A stretch of 64,000 nt of DNA from an uncultured Mailhella sp. (GTDB taxonomy: Bacteria; Desulfobacterota; Desulfovibrionia; Desulfovibrionales; Desulfovibrionaceae), in the NCBI RefSeq assembly GCF_963931295.1, contig NZ_OZ007001.1:1987137-2051136 (forward strand), written 5' to 3'. Under the pieces are notes generated by a model. The model saw nothing but the letters and a program-made list of their open reading frames with translations. It did not search any database and was not told the origin of the DNA. Positions within the stretch are counted from its first letter, which is position 1; every line of letters begins with the position of its first letter. Shown here one piece after another: positions 18,236-26,955 of this stretch. A program made the translations under genes and the position numbers.

Positions 18236-19648
18236 TTACTTGCCTATGCAGAAGGAAGAGAAAATGGCGTTCAGCGTGTCTTCCGTACTGTTCAGACCGG
18301 TAATGTCCGCCAGATGCGCGCTGGCAGTTTCCAGATGGATGCTGCAAAGATCCGGCGGCACGGACAGGGCGATGGCCTTTTTCAGCGCTTCGAGCGCTTC
18401 GAGCGCCCGGCGGAGCTGACTTGCCTGACGGAGATTGGGCGCAATGTCGCCTTCTTCCGGCGTTTCGTCCTTGAGGCAGAGGCGTCGGATGGCGGCGGCA
18501 AGTTCGTCCACGCCTTCGCCGCTGCGTGCGCTGACGGGCAGCACGTCTGCGCCGTGGAAGCGGCGCGCGCTCTCCGGCAGCGGGCAGAGATCGGCCTTGT
18601 TCCAGACCACGAGGCAGCGTTCCGGCCCCAGTTCGTCCACGAGCGCGCCTTCGGCACGGAAGGTGTCGTCGAGGTCTCCGGCTTCGCGGGAGAGCGAGCC
18701 GTCGAGCACGAGCAGCACGCAGCGCGCGTTCTTCGCGAGTTCGCGGCCGCGGCGCATGCCTTCAAGTTCGATGCTGTCTTCGCTGTGATCGCGCAGCCCT
18801 GCGGTGTCCACAAGGCGCACGGGCAGTCCCGCCAGCGTGGTCTGTTCTTCAAGATAGTCGCGCGTGGTGCCCGGCTTTTCCGTGACTATGGCGCGCTCGC
18901 GGCCGAGAAAGGCGTTCATGAGGCTCGACTTGCCCGCATTCACCCGGCCGGCCAGAACCACGAGCGCGCCTTCGCGCCAGCAGCGGGCCCTTTCGTATCC
19001 GGCGAGCAGCGCGCGGATGCCCGCGGCCACTTCGTCGGCAATGGCGGTGAACTCCTGCGGCGGCAGGCATTCGCCCTCTTCGTCGGGAAAGTCGATGGCG
19101 AGGCAGACGCGCTGCCGCAGATATTCGAGCCTTTCCCGCAGCGCCTCCACCCGGCGGCCGAGAAGACCGTCCAGCTTGGCCGACGCGAGGTACACCCCTT
19201 CGCGCGAGGGCGCGGCAATGATTTCGGCCACGGCTTCGGCCTGGGAGAGATCCATGCGCCCGTTCAGAAACGCGCGCCGGGTGAACTCGCCGCGTTCGGC
19301 CATGCGCGCGCCGCGCGAGAGCGCGGAGTCGAGCAGCGCGGCCAGCACGGCCGGGCCGCCGTGCCCCTGAATTTCGGCGCAGTCTTCGCCGGTGAAGGAA
19401 TGCGGCCCGGGAAAGAACACCACGAGCGCATCGTCCGCTTCGCGGCCCTCGGCGTCGAGCACGTGACCGTGATGCAGCATGCGCGGAGTGAAGTCCCGGA
19501 AGTTTTTGCCCGCAGGGCGGAACATGGCGCGCAGGATGTCGTGCGACTTCGGGCCGGACAGGCGTATGACGCCGACCCCGCCGGCCCCGGGAGCCGTGGC
19601 CACGGCCGCTATGGTGTCCGCCGCCTCGAAATGTCCGTCGGCGCTCAT
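18236..19648 (-). CDS. mnmE: tRNA modification GTPase MnmE
   Basis: MnmE, working with MnmG, places the carboxymethylaminomethyl group on U34 of tRNAs read at the wobble position. The 470-residue protein has the N-terminal THF-binding domain (DTIAAVATAPGAGGVGVIR), helical domains on each side, and an inserted G domain with GRVNAGKSSL, DTAG and NKAD. It ends with the family's invariant C-terminal CIGK. The ATG overlaps the stop of the TPR gene, so it is the last gene of the ccm operon. Confidence 0.97.
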   Translation of the reverse strand: MSADGHFEAADTIAAVATAPGAGGVGVIRLSGPKSHDILRAMFRPAGKNFRDFTPRMLHHGHVLDAEGREADDALVVFFPGPHSFTGEDCAEIQGHGGPAVLAALLDSALSRGARMAERGEFTRRAFLNGRMDLSQAEAVAEIIAAPSREGVYLASAKLDGLLGRRVEALRERLEYLRQRVCLAIDFPDEEGECLPPQEFTAIADEVAAGIRALLAGYERARCWREGALVVLAGRVNAGKSSLMNAFLGRERAIVTEKPGTTRDYLEEQTTLAGLPVRLVDTAGLRDHSEDSIELEGMRRGRELAKNARCVLLVLDGSLSREAGDLDDTFRAEGALVDELGPERCLVVWNKADLCPLPESARRFHGADVLPVSARSGEGVDELAAAIRRLCLKDETPEEGDIAPNLRQASQLRRALEALEALKKAIALSVPPDLCSIHLETASAHLADITGLNSTEDTLNAIFSSFCIGK

Positions 19649-20223
19649 TTGTCGAGCTCCGCCTTGATCATGGAGGCCAGCGCCGGATCTTCGCAGATCC
19701 GGGCCGCAATTTCATAGTTCTCGCGGGCCTTGCTTTCCTGCTTGAGGTGGTAGCGGTAGATGACGGCGAGACTGTAGCGGGTGGCGGCGTCGTCCTTCAG
19801 GCTGATGGAGCGCTCAAGCTGCCTGGCGGCTTCATCCCATGCGCCTTCGCGGGAGAGAAGCACGCCCATGATGTAGGGCGGTCTCGCGTTCGACGGCGCG
19901 GCGACGAGCGCGCGTTCCGTCATGCTTTTGGCGCCTTCGTTGTCGCCCTGCTCGGCGAAGATGCGGGCGATTTCCAGCAGCGTGTCCACGTCGTTGGGGT
20001 TGTCCTTCATTTTCTGCATGAGGCTCATCACTGCCTGCCCCTGCGGGGAGTCCGCACCCTGTTCCATCATGCTGCGCGGCGCGTCCGCGGCGGCGGAACT
20101 TTGCGCGGCACGCTGACGGATGAGCGGATGATCGCCCATGCGCCAGGCGATGGAGAGCGCGAACATGACCACGATGCCGAGCCCGAGAGCTCCCAGAACG
20201 ATGCGGCGGGAGGAATTAGTCAT
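19645..20223 (-). CDS. TPR protein of the cytochrome c maturation operon (CcmI/NrfG-like)
   Basis: The 192-residue protein has an N-terminal membrane anchor (residues 7-25), a linker rich in Ala, Ser and Gln, and three or more TPR units, among them DTLLEIARIFAEQGDNEGA and PYIMGVLLSREGAWDEAA. In Ccm systems the CcmI/NrfG partner uses TPRs to hold the apocytochrome for heme ligation. Its position directly after ccmD, with an eight-base overlap of reading frames, supports that role. No CcmH-like CxxC thiol-reductase domain is fused to it. The ATG at 20223 is preferred over the upstream in-frame start at 20277. Confidence 0.8.
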   Translation of the reverse strand: MTNSSRRIVLGALGLGIVVMFALSIAWRMGDHPLIRQRAAQSSAAADAPRSMMEQGADSPQGQAVMSLMQKMKDNPNDVDTLLEIARIFAEQGDNEGAKSMTERALVAAPSNARPPYIMGVLLSREGAWDEAARQLERSISLKDDAATRYSLAVIYRYHLKQESKARENYEIAARICEDPALASMIKAELDK

Positions 20224-20350
20224 GGTCGGCCTCCCACTGGGAAAGACGACGTTCAAGCCTCTTCTGTGAGGCGGCAAGGAAGGCCGTGTACAGCCCGAGT
20301 CCTATCCAGAGCGCGGCGTTTGCCGCCATAAGCCAGGAAACCGCAGTCAT
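20216..20350 (-). CDS. ccmD: Heme exporter protein D
   Basis: This 44-residue protein has one transmembrane helix (AANAALWIGLGLYTAFLAA) followed by a basic amphipathic tail (SQKRLERRLSQWEADHD), the form of CcmD. CcmD releases holo-CcmE from the CcmABC complex. It lies between ccmC and the TPR gene, its usual place, and overlaps the TPR gene by eight bases. Confidence 0.85.
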   Translation of the reverse strand: MTAVSWLMAANAALWIGLGLYTAFLAASQKRLERRLSQWEADHD

Positions 20351-20379
20351 GGTATGTCTCCCCGCCTTTCGGCGCAGTA

Positions 20380-21078
20380 TCAGAGTTGTTCGTTTTCGGA
20401 ATCGGCCATCATACGTTCAAACATCAGGGCGTCGAGCCTGCGGCCGAGCGCCATCTGCCGGTAGCGCACCAGCAGCAGGGCGAGCCACAGCACGCCGAAG
20501 CCCGCCACGCATGCGATGACGGCCACGGCCATTTCGGGTTCGAGTCCGCCGCCCTGTGAGGCGAACACCGCAGGATGAATGGATCGCCACAGTCTGGCCG
20601 ACAGAAACACCAGCGGCACGTCGAGAAAACCGGCGATGGCCACCACGGAACACAGCGCCGCGCGGCGGTTTTCCGGCATGGGCATGGAGCGCAGCGCCAT
20701 GCAGCCCGCGTAGATGAACCACAGGATGAGGGCCGTGGTCAGGCGCGGATCCCACGTCCACCACACGCCCCAGGAGTGTCGCCCCCAGATGGAGCCCGTA
20801 ATGAGCGTGAGCGTGCAGAAGAGCATGCCCAGCTCCACGGCGGAGGCGGAAAGCAGATCGTACTTCGGGGCGCGGGTTTTCAGGTACAGCGCGCCCGCGA
20901 CGCAGGCAAGGCCGAAGCTGATGAGCCCCCACCAGGCCAGCGGCAGATGAATGTAGAAGATTTTCTGGGCCATGCCCATGACCTGTTCTTCAGGGGCGTA
21001 CACAAAAATGAGCCACTGACACGCGGCGAGGGCAAGGCCGCCGAGGAGGGCGAGAATGGCGGTGCGGGAATGAAGCAT
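20380..21078 (-). CDS. ccmC: Heme exporter/ligase CcmC
   Basis: The 232-residue integral membrane protein has six hydrophobic segments and the tryptophan-rich WWD signature WGVWWTWDPRLT on the periplasmic side, flanked by two conserved histidines (KIFYIHLPLAWWG and the H of SIHPAVFASQGGG). CcmC loads heme onto CcmE. It starts at the ATG at 21078, which overlaps the ccmB stop by four bases. A much longer open frame through ccmB in another frame is a shadow. Confidence 0.95.
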   Translation of the reverse strand: MLHSRTAILALLGGLALAACQWLIFVYAPEEQVMGMAQKIFYIHLPLAWWGLISFGLACVAGALYLKTRAPKYDLLSASAVELGMLFCTLTLITGSIWGRHSWGVWWTWDPRLTTALILWFIYAGCMALRSMPMPENRRAALCSVVAIAGFLDVPLVFLSARLWRSIHPAVFASQGGGLEPEMAVAVIACVAGFGVLWLALLLVRYRQMALGRRLDALMFERMMADSENEQL

Positions 21079-21758
21079 CAGTCGTCTCCGCTGTAAACGA
21101 AGGGAAAGAGAAGAAGCCCGGCGGCGAGAAACAGTCCGTCGAAGGCGGCGGCAAGACCGATCCAGCGCAGGGCGTCGTCGAGCATGGGGTCGGGGTCGAT
21201 GCCCATGGAAACAAGACGCACGCCGGCAAGCAGCATGGGCACAAGCAGGGGAAAAAGCACGATGGACAGCAGCGACTCTCTTCCGCCGCGCCCCACGGAA
21301 AGCGCGCCGAGCAGGGAGCCGGACGCCGCCATGCCCACGTCGCCGAGGGCGATGCCCATCAGCGCGAAGAGCCAGGCGGAGCCGAGATGCTGACCGAGAA
21401 AGACGAACACCGCGGGCACGAACACGCACTGCGCCACGGCCATGAGCAGCAGCCCGGCAAGCGCCTTGCCGAGCCACACGCCCTGCACGGGCGCGGGGAG
21501 CAGCACGAGGCCGAGTCTGGCCTGAGCGGTTTCCTCCACGGCGTAGAGCATGTTGAAGATGAGCACCTGGCAGAAGGCCGAGGCCAGCCAGAACATGGCG
21601 GCGGCCGCCTGCGGACTGAGTCTGTCCCCGGCGTTCAGCGACAGGCTGAACAGGAACACGAGCAGCAGGCCGAGCAGCAGAGCCTGCATGAGGCCTGCGC
21701 CGCGGGAAAGAACGAGCTTCAGATCCTTGCCGCAGAGGGCGAGAGCGCACTTCAGCAT
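21078..21758 (-). CDS. ccmB: Heme exporter protein CcmB
   Basis: The 226-residue protein is the membrane subunit of the CcmAB ABC transporter, with six predicted helices and the recognisable blocks FWLASAFCQVLIFNMLYAVEE and SLLGALSVGRGGRESLLSI (both split by charged loops). ATP hydrolysis by CcmAB is needed to release heme-loaded CcmE. It overlaps ccmA by seven bases and ccmC by four. Confidence 0.94.
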   Translation of the reverse strand: MLKCALALCGKDLKLVLSRGAGLMQALLLGLLLVFLFSLSLNAGDRLSPQAAAAMFWLASAFCQVLIFNMLYAVEETAQARLGLVLLPAPVQGVWLGKALAGLLLMAVAQCVFVPAVFVFLGQHLGSAWLFALMGIALGDVGMAASGSLLGALSVGRGGRESLLSIVLFPLLVPMLLAGVRLVSMGIDPDPMLDDALRWIGLAAAFDGLFLAAGLLLFPFVYSGDD

Positions 21759-22396
21759 GAGAGTCCTCCCGCTTCTTCTTTGAGAGACCTGTTTTCCAGC
21801 GTGAGTATGCGGTCGGCGTGACGGGCGTCCGAGGCCGTGTCGTGACTTATCCAGAGCACGGCCGCGCCTTCGCTTCTGGCCTTCAGCATGAGTTCCATGA
21901 GCATGCGGCGCGAAGAGACGTCGAGGCCGGTGGCCGGTTCGTCGAGCAGAATGAGCGAGGGTTCGGAGAGCAGCAGACGGGCAAGATTGAGCCGCTGCGC
22001 CATGCCCCGGGAAAAGATTCCCGCCCGCTCATGGGCATGTTTGGCGAGTCCCACGGTTTCCAGCGCCCTGCGGGCGCGCTCCACGGGACGGTCGAGCCCT
22101 GCGGCCCGGGCCCAGAAAAGCAGATTTTCCTCCGCGTCCAGCCCCGGATAAAGGAAGGTGGCGTGCGCCATGTACCCGAGCTTTTCTTCGGGCACGAGGC
22201 GCTTCACGGAACCGGCGTCCGGCTTCGTGAGGCCCGCCATCACGCGCATGAGCGTGGATTTGCCCGCGCCGTTGGCTCCGGCCAGCAGGCTGAGCGTGCC
22301 CGGCATGAGCGCCACATCGACGCGACGGAACAGCAGCCTCGGACCGAAGGCCTTGGCCACGCCGCGAAGTTCCAGAAGAGGGCGAACCTCGTCCAT
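21752..22396 (-). CDS. ccmA: Heme exporter ATP-binding protein CcmA
   Basis: The 214-residue ABC ATPase has Walker A GANGAGKSTLMR, the signature FSRGMAQRLNLARLLL and Walker B LILLDEPATGLD, followed by an H-loop WISHDT. Length and neighbours identify it as CcmA. It begins two bases after the ccmF stop codon. Confidence 0.95.
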   Translation of the reverse strand: MDEVRPLLELRGVAKAFGPRLLFRRVDVALMPGTLSLLAGANGAGKSTLMRVMAGLTKPDAGSVKRLVPEEKLGYMAHATFLYPGLDAEENLLFWARAAGLDRPVERARRALETVGLAKHAHERAGIFSRGMAQRLNLARLLLSEPSLILLDEPATGLDVSSRRMLMELMLKARSEGAAVLWISHDTASDARHADRILTLENRSLKEEAGGLSC

Positions 22397-22397
22397 G

Positions 22398-24314
22398 TCA
22401 GTTGTCCGCGCCTTCCGGCTGATCTGCCGCGTCCTGGGGACGGCGCCTGCGGCGCAGGCCGAGCAGCGGAGCCAGACTCATGAGCGCGCCGCCTATCCAC
22501 AGCCAGTTGACCAGCGGATTGGCGCTCATGCGCAGCACGGCCTTCGTGCCGTTCACGCCGAGCAGGGTGGCGTAGAATTCGCTGCCGAGGGAAGGATGCG
22601 TGGTGGCTTCCGAAAAGGCGTAGCGCGGGAACTTGTCGTACAGGCGGCGCTGCGGCGACACCGTGCCCACCACGCTGCCGTCGCGGGAGAGCTGGAGCTC
22701 GGCTTCGATGAATTCAAAGGTGGCGTCCCGGCCTTCGTAGAGATTGGAGAGCGTCACGGTGTAGGGGCCGACCTGCGCCGCAGCGCCGCGGGCGAGTTCC
22801 AGTTCCACTTCCTGCTTGTAGGGGCCGGAGAAGGAAATGCCGAGGGCCACGAGAGCCACGCTGACGTGGACGAGACAGGCCATGAGCGAAGGCATCCACG
22901 CGCGGGTGGATTTTTCCGCGAGCAGCAGCGCCATGCTGACCAGAAGGGCCACGCTGAGCGAGGCGCTCATGAGCGGCAGCGCCTGCTGCACGCCCGTGCG
23001 CCAGAACACGACGAGCGCGCCGAAGAAGGCGGCGAGCACGATGAGCATCTTGCGCCAGTTGCGCAGACCGCCCTGCCAGCGAAGCCAGGGGCAGGCCACG
23101 AGAATGGCCAGCATCACGGTAAAGAGCGGCAGGCAAACTCGGTTGTAGAAGTGCTGATCCAGACCGACGGGGCGTTCGGTCCAGAGCTTGCTGATGACCG
23201 GCCAGAGCGTGGCGAGCAGAATGATGAGGCCGAGGGCCATGAGCAGCCACACGGTCATGACCACGAAGCCTTCACGGGTTTCGAGGCCGCCGAGCTCGCG
23301 GTTGCTTTCATCTTTGGCGAGCGCGGAGATGAAGGTGATGACCACGAGGAAGGCCAGCACGAAGAAGAGCAGATAGGGGCCCGTGCCGTTGCCGCCGAAG
23401 GCGTGCACGGAATTGACCACGTCGCCGCGCACGAGATAGGTGGCGAAGAAGGCCGAAACCGTGGTGAGGCTCATGAGGAAGATGTTGACGCGATGCAGCT
23501 TGCCGCGTCTTGTTTCCACAATGCCGGTGTGCAGGGCGGCCGTGCCGATGAGCCAGGGCAGAAGCGAGGCGTTTTCCACGGGGTCCCAGGCCCAGTAGCC
23601 GCCCCAGCCGAGTTCCATGTAGGCCCACCAGCCGCCGAGCACGATGCCCGCAGTGAGGAAGAGCCAGCCGGTGAGGGTGAAGGGACGGGCCACGTCGAGC
23701 CAGTGCATGGGATCCTTTTCGGAGCTCATGGCCTGGGCGAGGGCCAGACAGCCGGGAATGACGAAACCGCCGTAGCCGAGGAAGAGCAGCGGAGGATGGA
23801 AGATCATGCCGGGGTTCTGCAGCAGAGGATTGAGGCCCTGACCGTCGGCCGGAGCGGGCACGGTGACGAGGAAGGGATTGCTCCAGGTGGAGAGCAGCAG
23901 GCCGAAGAAGGCCATGATGGCGAGGAAGAACACGAGAAACCAGCTTCGGGTTTCCAGGGAGAGGCTGCGGTAGGTGCGGGTGAAGAGAAAGGCGGTGCCG
24001 CACACGGAAACCATGAGGGCCCAGAACATGAGGGAGCCTTCATGTCCGCCCCAGAAGGCGGTGCAGCGATAGAAGAGCGAGAGGGCCCTGTCGGTGTAGC
24101 TTGCCACGTAGTCCACGGAAAAGTCGCTGACCACGAGGGCGTACATCAGTACGCCGGAGGCGGCGAGCAGACAGAGGGAGCCGAGCCCCTGGGCGTATTC
24201 GAGCCAGCGCAGTTCGGAATGCCTGCCCTGCCAGAGCTGCGCCGTGCCGATGGCCGCGCCCGCCAGAGAACAGAACAGGGTGACGAGAAGACAGATATAG
24301 GCGGCAAGATACAT
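22398..24314 (-). CDS. ccmF: Cytochrome c heme lyase CcmF
   Basis: CcmF takes heme from CcmE and joins it to the CxxCH motif of apocytochromes. The 638-residue protein has about 14-15 transmembrane helices and the periplasmic WWD signature GWGGYWAWDPVENASLLPWL. Family histidines are seen in CTAFWGGHEGSLMFW and in GMIFHPPLLFLGY. The gene follows ccmE across an 85-base space that contains a 16-base hairpin. It should act as heme lyase without CcmH, as no ccmH is found in the window. Confidence 0.96.
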   Translation of the reverse strand: MYLAAYICLLVTLFCSLAGAAIGTAQLWQGRHSELRWLEYAQGLGSLCLLAASGVLMYALVVSDFSVDYVASYTDRALSLFYRCTAFWGGHEGSLMFWALMVSVCGTAFLFTRTYRSLSLETRSWFLVFFLAIMAFFGLLLSTWSNPFLVTVPAPADGQGLNPLLQNPGMIFHPPLLFLGYGGFVIPGCLALAQAMSSEKDPMHWLDVARPFTLTGWLFLTAGIVLGGWWAYMELGWGGYWAWDPVENASLLPWLIGTAALHTGIVETRRGKLHRVNIFLMSLTTVSAFFATYLVRGDVVNSVHAFGGNGTGPYLLFFVLAFLVVITFISALAKDESNRELGGLETREGFVVMTVWLLMALGLIILLATLWPVISKLWTERPVGLDQHFYNRVCLPLFTVMLAILVACPWLRWQGGLRNWRKMLIVLAAFFGALVVFWRTGVQQALPLMSASLSVALLVSMALLLAEKSTRAWMPSLMACLVHVSVALVALGISFSGPYKQEVELELARGAAAQVGPYTVTLSNLYEGRDATFEFIEAELQLSRDGSVVGTVSPQRRLYDKFPRYAFSEATTHPSLGSEFYATLLGVNGTKAVLRMSANPLVNWLWIGGALMSLAPLLGLRRRRRPQDAADQPEGADN

Positions 24315-24362
24315 GAAAACTCCTGAAAGACGGAAGGAAAACGGGCGTGAGGGAGCCGGGAC

Positions 24363-24401
24363 GACAACAAGGGAACGGTTTCAGGCCGTTCCCTTGTTGT
24401 C
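24363..24401 (-). repeat. 16-bp hairpin across the ccmE stop, ahead of ccmF
   Basis: GACAACAAGGGAACGG (24363-24378) pairs exactly with CCGTTCCCTTGTTGTC (24386-24401) around a seven-base loop. It covers the last bases of the ccmE stop codon and has no T tract behind it. It looks like an intercistronic attenuator or a block to 3' decay that sets ccmE apart from ccmF. Confidence 0.7.
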
Positions 24402-24810
24402 AGGCGTGCTCCCGATTGCTTTTTTCATACTTGGAGGGGCACTTGGTCATGAGCGTTTTCGCTGCGAAGTCCCGCCCCTCCATGCGGCCTTCGACGATGA
24501 CTTCCGCGCCTTTTTCAAAGGTGTCCGGCAGCGCGCCGCGATAGTGTACCCGGATGACCTTTTCGGGATGTTCCAGATCGCGCAGCGTAAAGCTCGCGCC
24601 GAGGCCGTTCTGCGCCTTGACGATGTCGTCGGAGGCTACGCCGAACAGTCTGGCGGACTTCAGTTTTTCCGAAGGCATGGCCACGGCCTCGGATACGTTG
24701 AGATGATACATGCTGCCCTCGGACAGGGCAGACCAGAGCATGAACCCCACGCCTCCGGCCAGGAGAACGAAAGCCGTGAGATAGATGCGGAGATTGTTTT
24801 TCGCGGACAT
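24400..24810 (-). CDS. ccmE: Heme chaperone CcmE, cysteine-type (CxxxY)
   Basis: The 136-residue protein has one N-terminal anchor (residues 8-27) and an OB fold with VHYRGALPDTF and VIVEGRMEGRDF. Ordinary CcmE binds heme covalently through His in LAKHDxxY. Here the site reads LMTKCPSKYEK: Cys replaces His and the Tyr remains, giving CxxxY. This variant is known from Desulfovibrio desulfuricans and some archaea, where the Ccm system also lacks CcmG and CcmH. AGGAGG upstream of the ATG is a strong ribosome binding site. It is the first gene of the ccm operon. Confidence 0.93.
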   Translation of the reverse strand: MSAKNNLRIYLTAFVLLAGGVGFMLWSALSEGSMYHLNVSEAVAMPSEKLKSARLFGVASDDIVKAQNGLGASFTLRDLEHPEKVIRVHYRGALPDTFEKGAEVIVEGRMEGRDFAAKTLMTKCPSKYEKSNREHA

Positions 24811-24965
24811 GTTTCACCTCCTGAGGATGCCTCGAGCATCGGTCAGGTTGCTGCCGTTTTCAGTGATTCCGGTCACCGGGGAACGCGGAACAAAGGAATA
24901 TTATTTTCGTTCCGTGAGAACTCTGACAGATTTGATGCACTCTTGCAAGTAGGAATTGTTCCTGT

Positions 24966-26021
24966 TTAGTGTTCATCGACGTGTTTGTTCCGCGCCGAGG
25001 CCGTGGTTTTGGCGCGGCGGCTTCTGGCCACGGCGCGCAGATCGGCGGCCACGTCGCTTTCGTCCACGATTTCGCGGCCGAGCAGCTCTTCCATGACGTC
25101 CTCAAGGGAGATAACGCCCGCGAGTCCGCCGTATTCGTCGAGCACGGCGAAGAGGTGCTGATGCCGTTCCAGAAACTCGGCGAGCACCTTGTCGAGGGTG
25201 AGCGATTCGAGCACGAAGTGTACGGGCTGCATGATTTCGCCGAGCTTCATGCTGCCTTCGTGGGCGTCGCGATGCAGCACTACGTCGCGGCGCAGCACGA
25301 GGCCCACGATGTCTTCGTTGTCTTCGGCGTACACGGGAATGCGGCTGAAATGCCAGAACGAGGGCATGGCGTGGGCTTCGTCCACGGTGCAGTTTTCCGA
25401 AAGGGAAAACACCACGGTGCGCGGGGTCATCACGTCGTGGACGCGCTTCTGATCGAGGGCGAGAATGTTGCGGATGGCCGTTTCCTCATAGCCCTGAATC
25501 ACGCCCGCCTGCCGCGAGATGCGGGCCATGGCGTTGATGTCGTCTTCGGTGGCTTCGGGGCCGGACTTCTTGGGCGTGATGAGCCGGGTGATCTGTCCGG
25601 AAAGCCAGGTGGCCGGGCGCAGAACGACGGTCATGCCGAAAAGGGGAAGCGCCAGCAGGCGTCCGAGCGCGCCGGGATAGGAGACTCCCAGCGTTTTGGG
25701 AATGATTTCGCCGAAGAGCAGCACGAGCACGGTGAAGAGCGCGGCGAAGTAGGGCATGTTTTCCGGCCCGAGGGCCGAGGCGGCCAGCGCGCCCGCGAGC
25801 GACGCGCCCGCGGTGTTGGCGATGGTGTTCAGCGTGAGGATGGCCGAAATGGGCTGATCCACGTTGGAGCGCATGTGATACAGGATCTTGCCGGAGCGTG
25901 AACCTGATTCCTTCATTTTTTCAAGGGTGGTCCACGGAATGGAGTAGAGCATGGCCTCCATGGTGGAACAGAGCGCGGAAATGGACAGGGCGAGAACGAT
26001 GGTGATGATGAGGGCGGTCAT
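24966..26021 (-). CDS. CNNM/HlyC-CorC family membrane protein with CBS pair
   Basis: The 351-residue protein has an N-terminal DUF21 (CNNM) domain with four hydrophobic segments (LSISALCSTMEAMLYSIPW, LNTIANTAGASLAGALAAS), then two CBS domains (HDVMTPRTVVFSL and LFAVLDEYGGLAGVISLEDV). CNNM/CorB-type proteins transport or gate magnesium or other divalent cations, with the CBS pair binding nucleotide. The C-terminal transporter-associated domain seen in longer HlyC/CorC proteins is missing, the tail being a short Arg/Lys-rich stretch. The ATG has no strong ribosome binding site. The ccm operon starts 155 bases downstream. Confidence 0.88.
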   Translation of the reverse strand: MTALIITIVLALSISALCSTMEAMLYSIPWTTLEKMKESGSRSGKILYHMRSNVDQPISAILTLNTIANTAGASLAGALAASALGPENMPYFAALFTVLVLLFGEIIPKTLGVSYPGALGRLLALPLFGMTVVLRPATWLSGQITRLITPKKSGPEATEDDINAMARISRQAGVIQGYEETAIRNILALDQKRVHDVMTPRTVVFSLSENCTVDEAHAMPSFWHFSRIPVYAEDNEDIVGLVLRRDVVLHRDAHEGSMKLGEIMQPVHFVLESLTLDKVLAEFLERHQHLFAVLDEYGGLAGVISLEDVMEELLGREIVDESDVAADLRAVARSRRAKTTASARNKHVDEH

Positions 26022-26202
26022 GGCAGGGCCGGGGTTGAAGGTTAATGCGCGTCATTCTAGCCGAAGAAGGCGGACACGGCAATGGGATTGCCGCGCAGCC
26101 TCGCGAGGCGTCCGCAGATTTTTCCGAAGCGGCGAAAGGCGTGCGCGTTTTTCAGATGAAGCGTCGGAAGAGAAAGCGCGGCAGACCCTCCGGGGAAAGG
26201 CG

Positions 26203-26601
26203 TCAGGGCAGGGGTTCCATGGAGCAGTTGGCGCAAAGGCCCTTGCGTTCGAGGCAGCGGCTGCCCCATTCGTACATGGATTCCAGCACGGGACGTATGC
26301 TCCGCCCGAATTCGGTGAGGGAGTATTCCACGCGCGGCGGAATGACGGGAAAGATTTCCCGGTGCACGAGACCGTCGCCTTCGAGTTCCCTGAGCTGCTG
26401 GGTCAGCATTTTCGGCGTGGCCGCGGGCACGGCGCGGCGCAGCTCGGAAAAGCGCATGGGCCCGGAAGAAATCAGCTTCCAGAGAATGAGAGTTTTGTAC
26501 TTGCCGCCTATCATGCCGAGCGTGGCTTCCACAGGGCAGTGGCGTTCTCCGTCGGCCGTCGGCGCGGGCCGGGCGCAGCAGCAGGTGTTCATTGCCGTCA
26601 T
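26203..26601 (-). CDS. HxlR-family regulator with cysteine-rich ends, probable copper sensor
   Basis: The 132-residue winged-helix protein fits HxlR (CPVEATLGMIGGKYKTLILW, then FSELRRAVPAATPKMLTQQL as the recognition region and VEYSLTEFG in the wing). Beyond the family's usual single CPVE cysteine it has CCC at residues 7-9 and CANC near the C-terminus. GGAGG lies eight bases before the ATG at 26601. It is divergent from a copper chaperone and CopA genes, so metal-responsive control of those genes is a natural inference. HxlR members usually answer to thiol-reactive electrophiles or oxidants, so sensing of copper-thiolate chemistry is plausible. Confidence 0.85.
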   Translation of the reverse strand: MTAMNTCCCARPAPTADGERHCPVEATLGMIGGKYKTLILWKLISSGPMRFSELRRAVPAATPKMLTQQLRELEGDGLVHREIFPVIPPRVEYSLTEFGRSIRPVLESMYEWGSRCLERKGLCANCSMEPLP

Positions 26602-26604
26602 AGC

Positions 26605-26680
26605 GGTATCCTCCAGGATACTATATACCGAAAAAGTACGTTCTTGCTTATAAAATATTCATAGCTATACAAGAAACGTA
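26605..26680. promoter_or_regulatory. Divergent promoter region with two inverted repeats
   Basis: A perfect repeat GTATCCT-CC-AGGATAC lies at 26606-26621, on the ribosome binding site of the HxlR gene. A second, slightly bulged repeat TACGTTCTTG ... CAAGAAACGTA spans 26637-26680. Between the arms, on the plus strand, TTGCTT (26644-26649) and TATACA (26666-26671) with 16 bases between form a good promoter for the copper chaperone gene. The AT-rich core also suits a minus-strand promoter. One repeat would act as autoregulation, the other as operator for the copper genes. Confidence 0.6.
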
Positions 26681-26739
26681 AGTCAAACGAAGCCGCGGCG
26701 ACGCGCTGCGGCGATCCGAAAGGAAAAAGGAGATTCGCC

Positions 26740-26955
26740 ATGAAGAAAGTCATTTGCATTGAAGGCATGCGCTGCGGTCACTGCACCTCCAACGTGGAAA
26801 AGGCTCTGCGCGGCATTTCCGGCGTCAGCGACGTGAAGGTGGAACTTGAAGCCAAGACCGCCACGGTGGAAGCCGCCGATTCCGTGTCCGACGACGCGCT
26901 CAGGAACGCCGTGGACGACCTCGGCTTTGAAGTCAGGCAGATCCGCCAGGCGTAA
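26740..26955 (+). CDS. copZ: Copper chaperone, CopZ-like (HMA domain)
   Basis: The 71-residue protein is a single heavy-metal-associated domain: the metal loop GMRCGHC (GMxCxxC) is at residues 9-15, followed by the ferredoxin-like beta-alpha-beta pattern. Such proteins pass Cu(I) to CopA-type ATPases. AAGGAG stands about seven bases before the ATG. The promoter at 26644-26671 drives it, and copA follows 350 bases downstream. Confidence 0.9.
   Translation: MKKVICIEGMRCGHCTSNVEKALRGISGVSDVKVELEAKTATVEAADSVSDDALRNAVDDLGFEVRQIRQA

Noticed and set aside
22158-24326. Plus-strand open frame of over 700 codons opposite ccmA and ccmF
   Set aside because: It covers two sure genes on the other strand, has low-complexity His/Glu/Gly content and no ribosome binding site.
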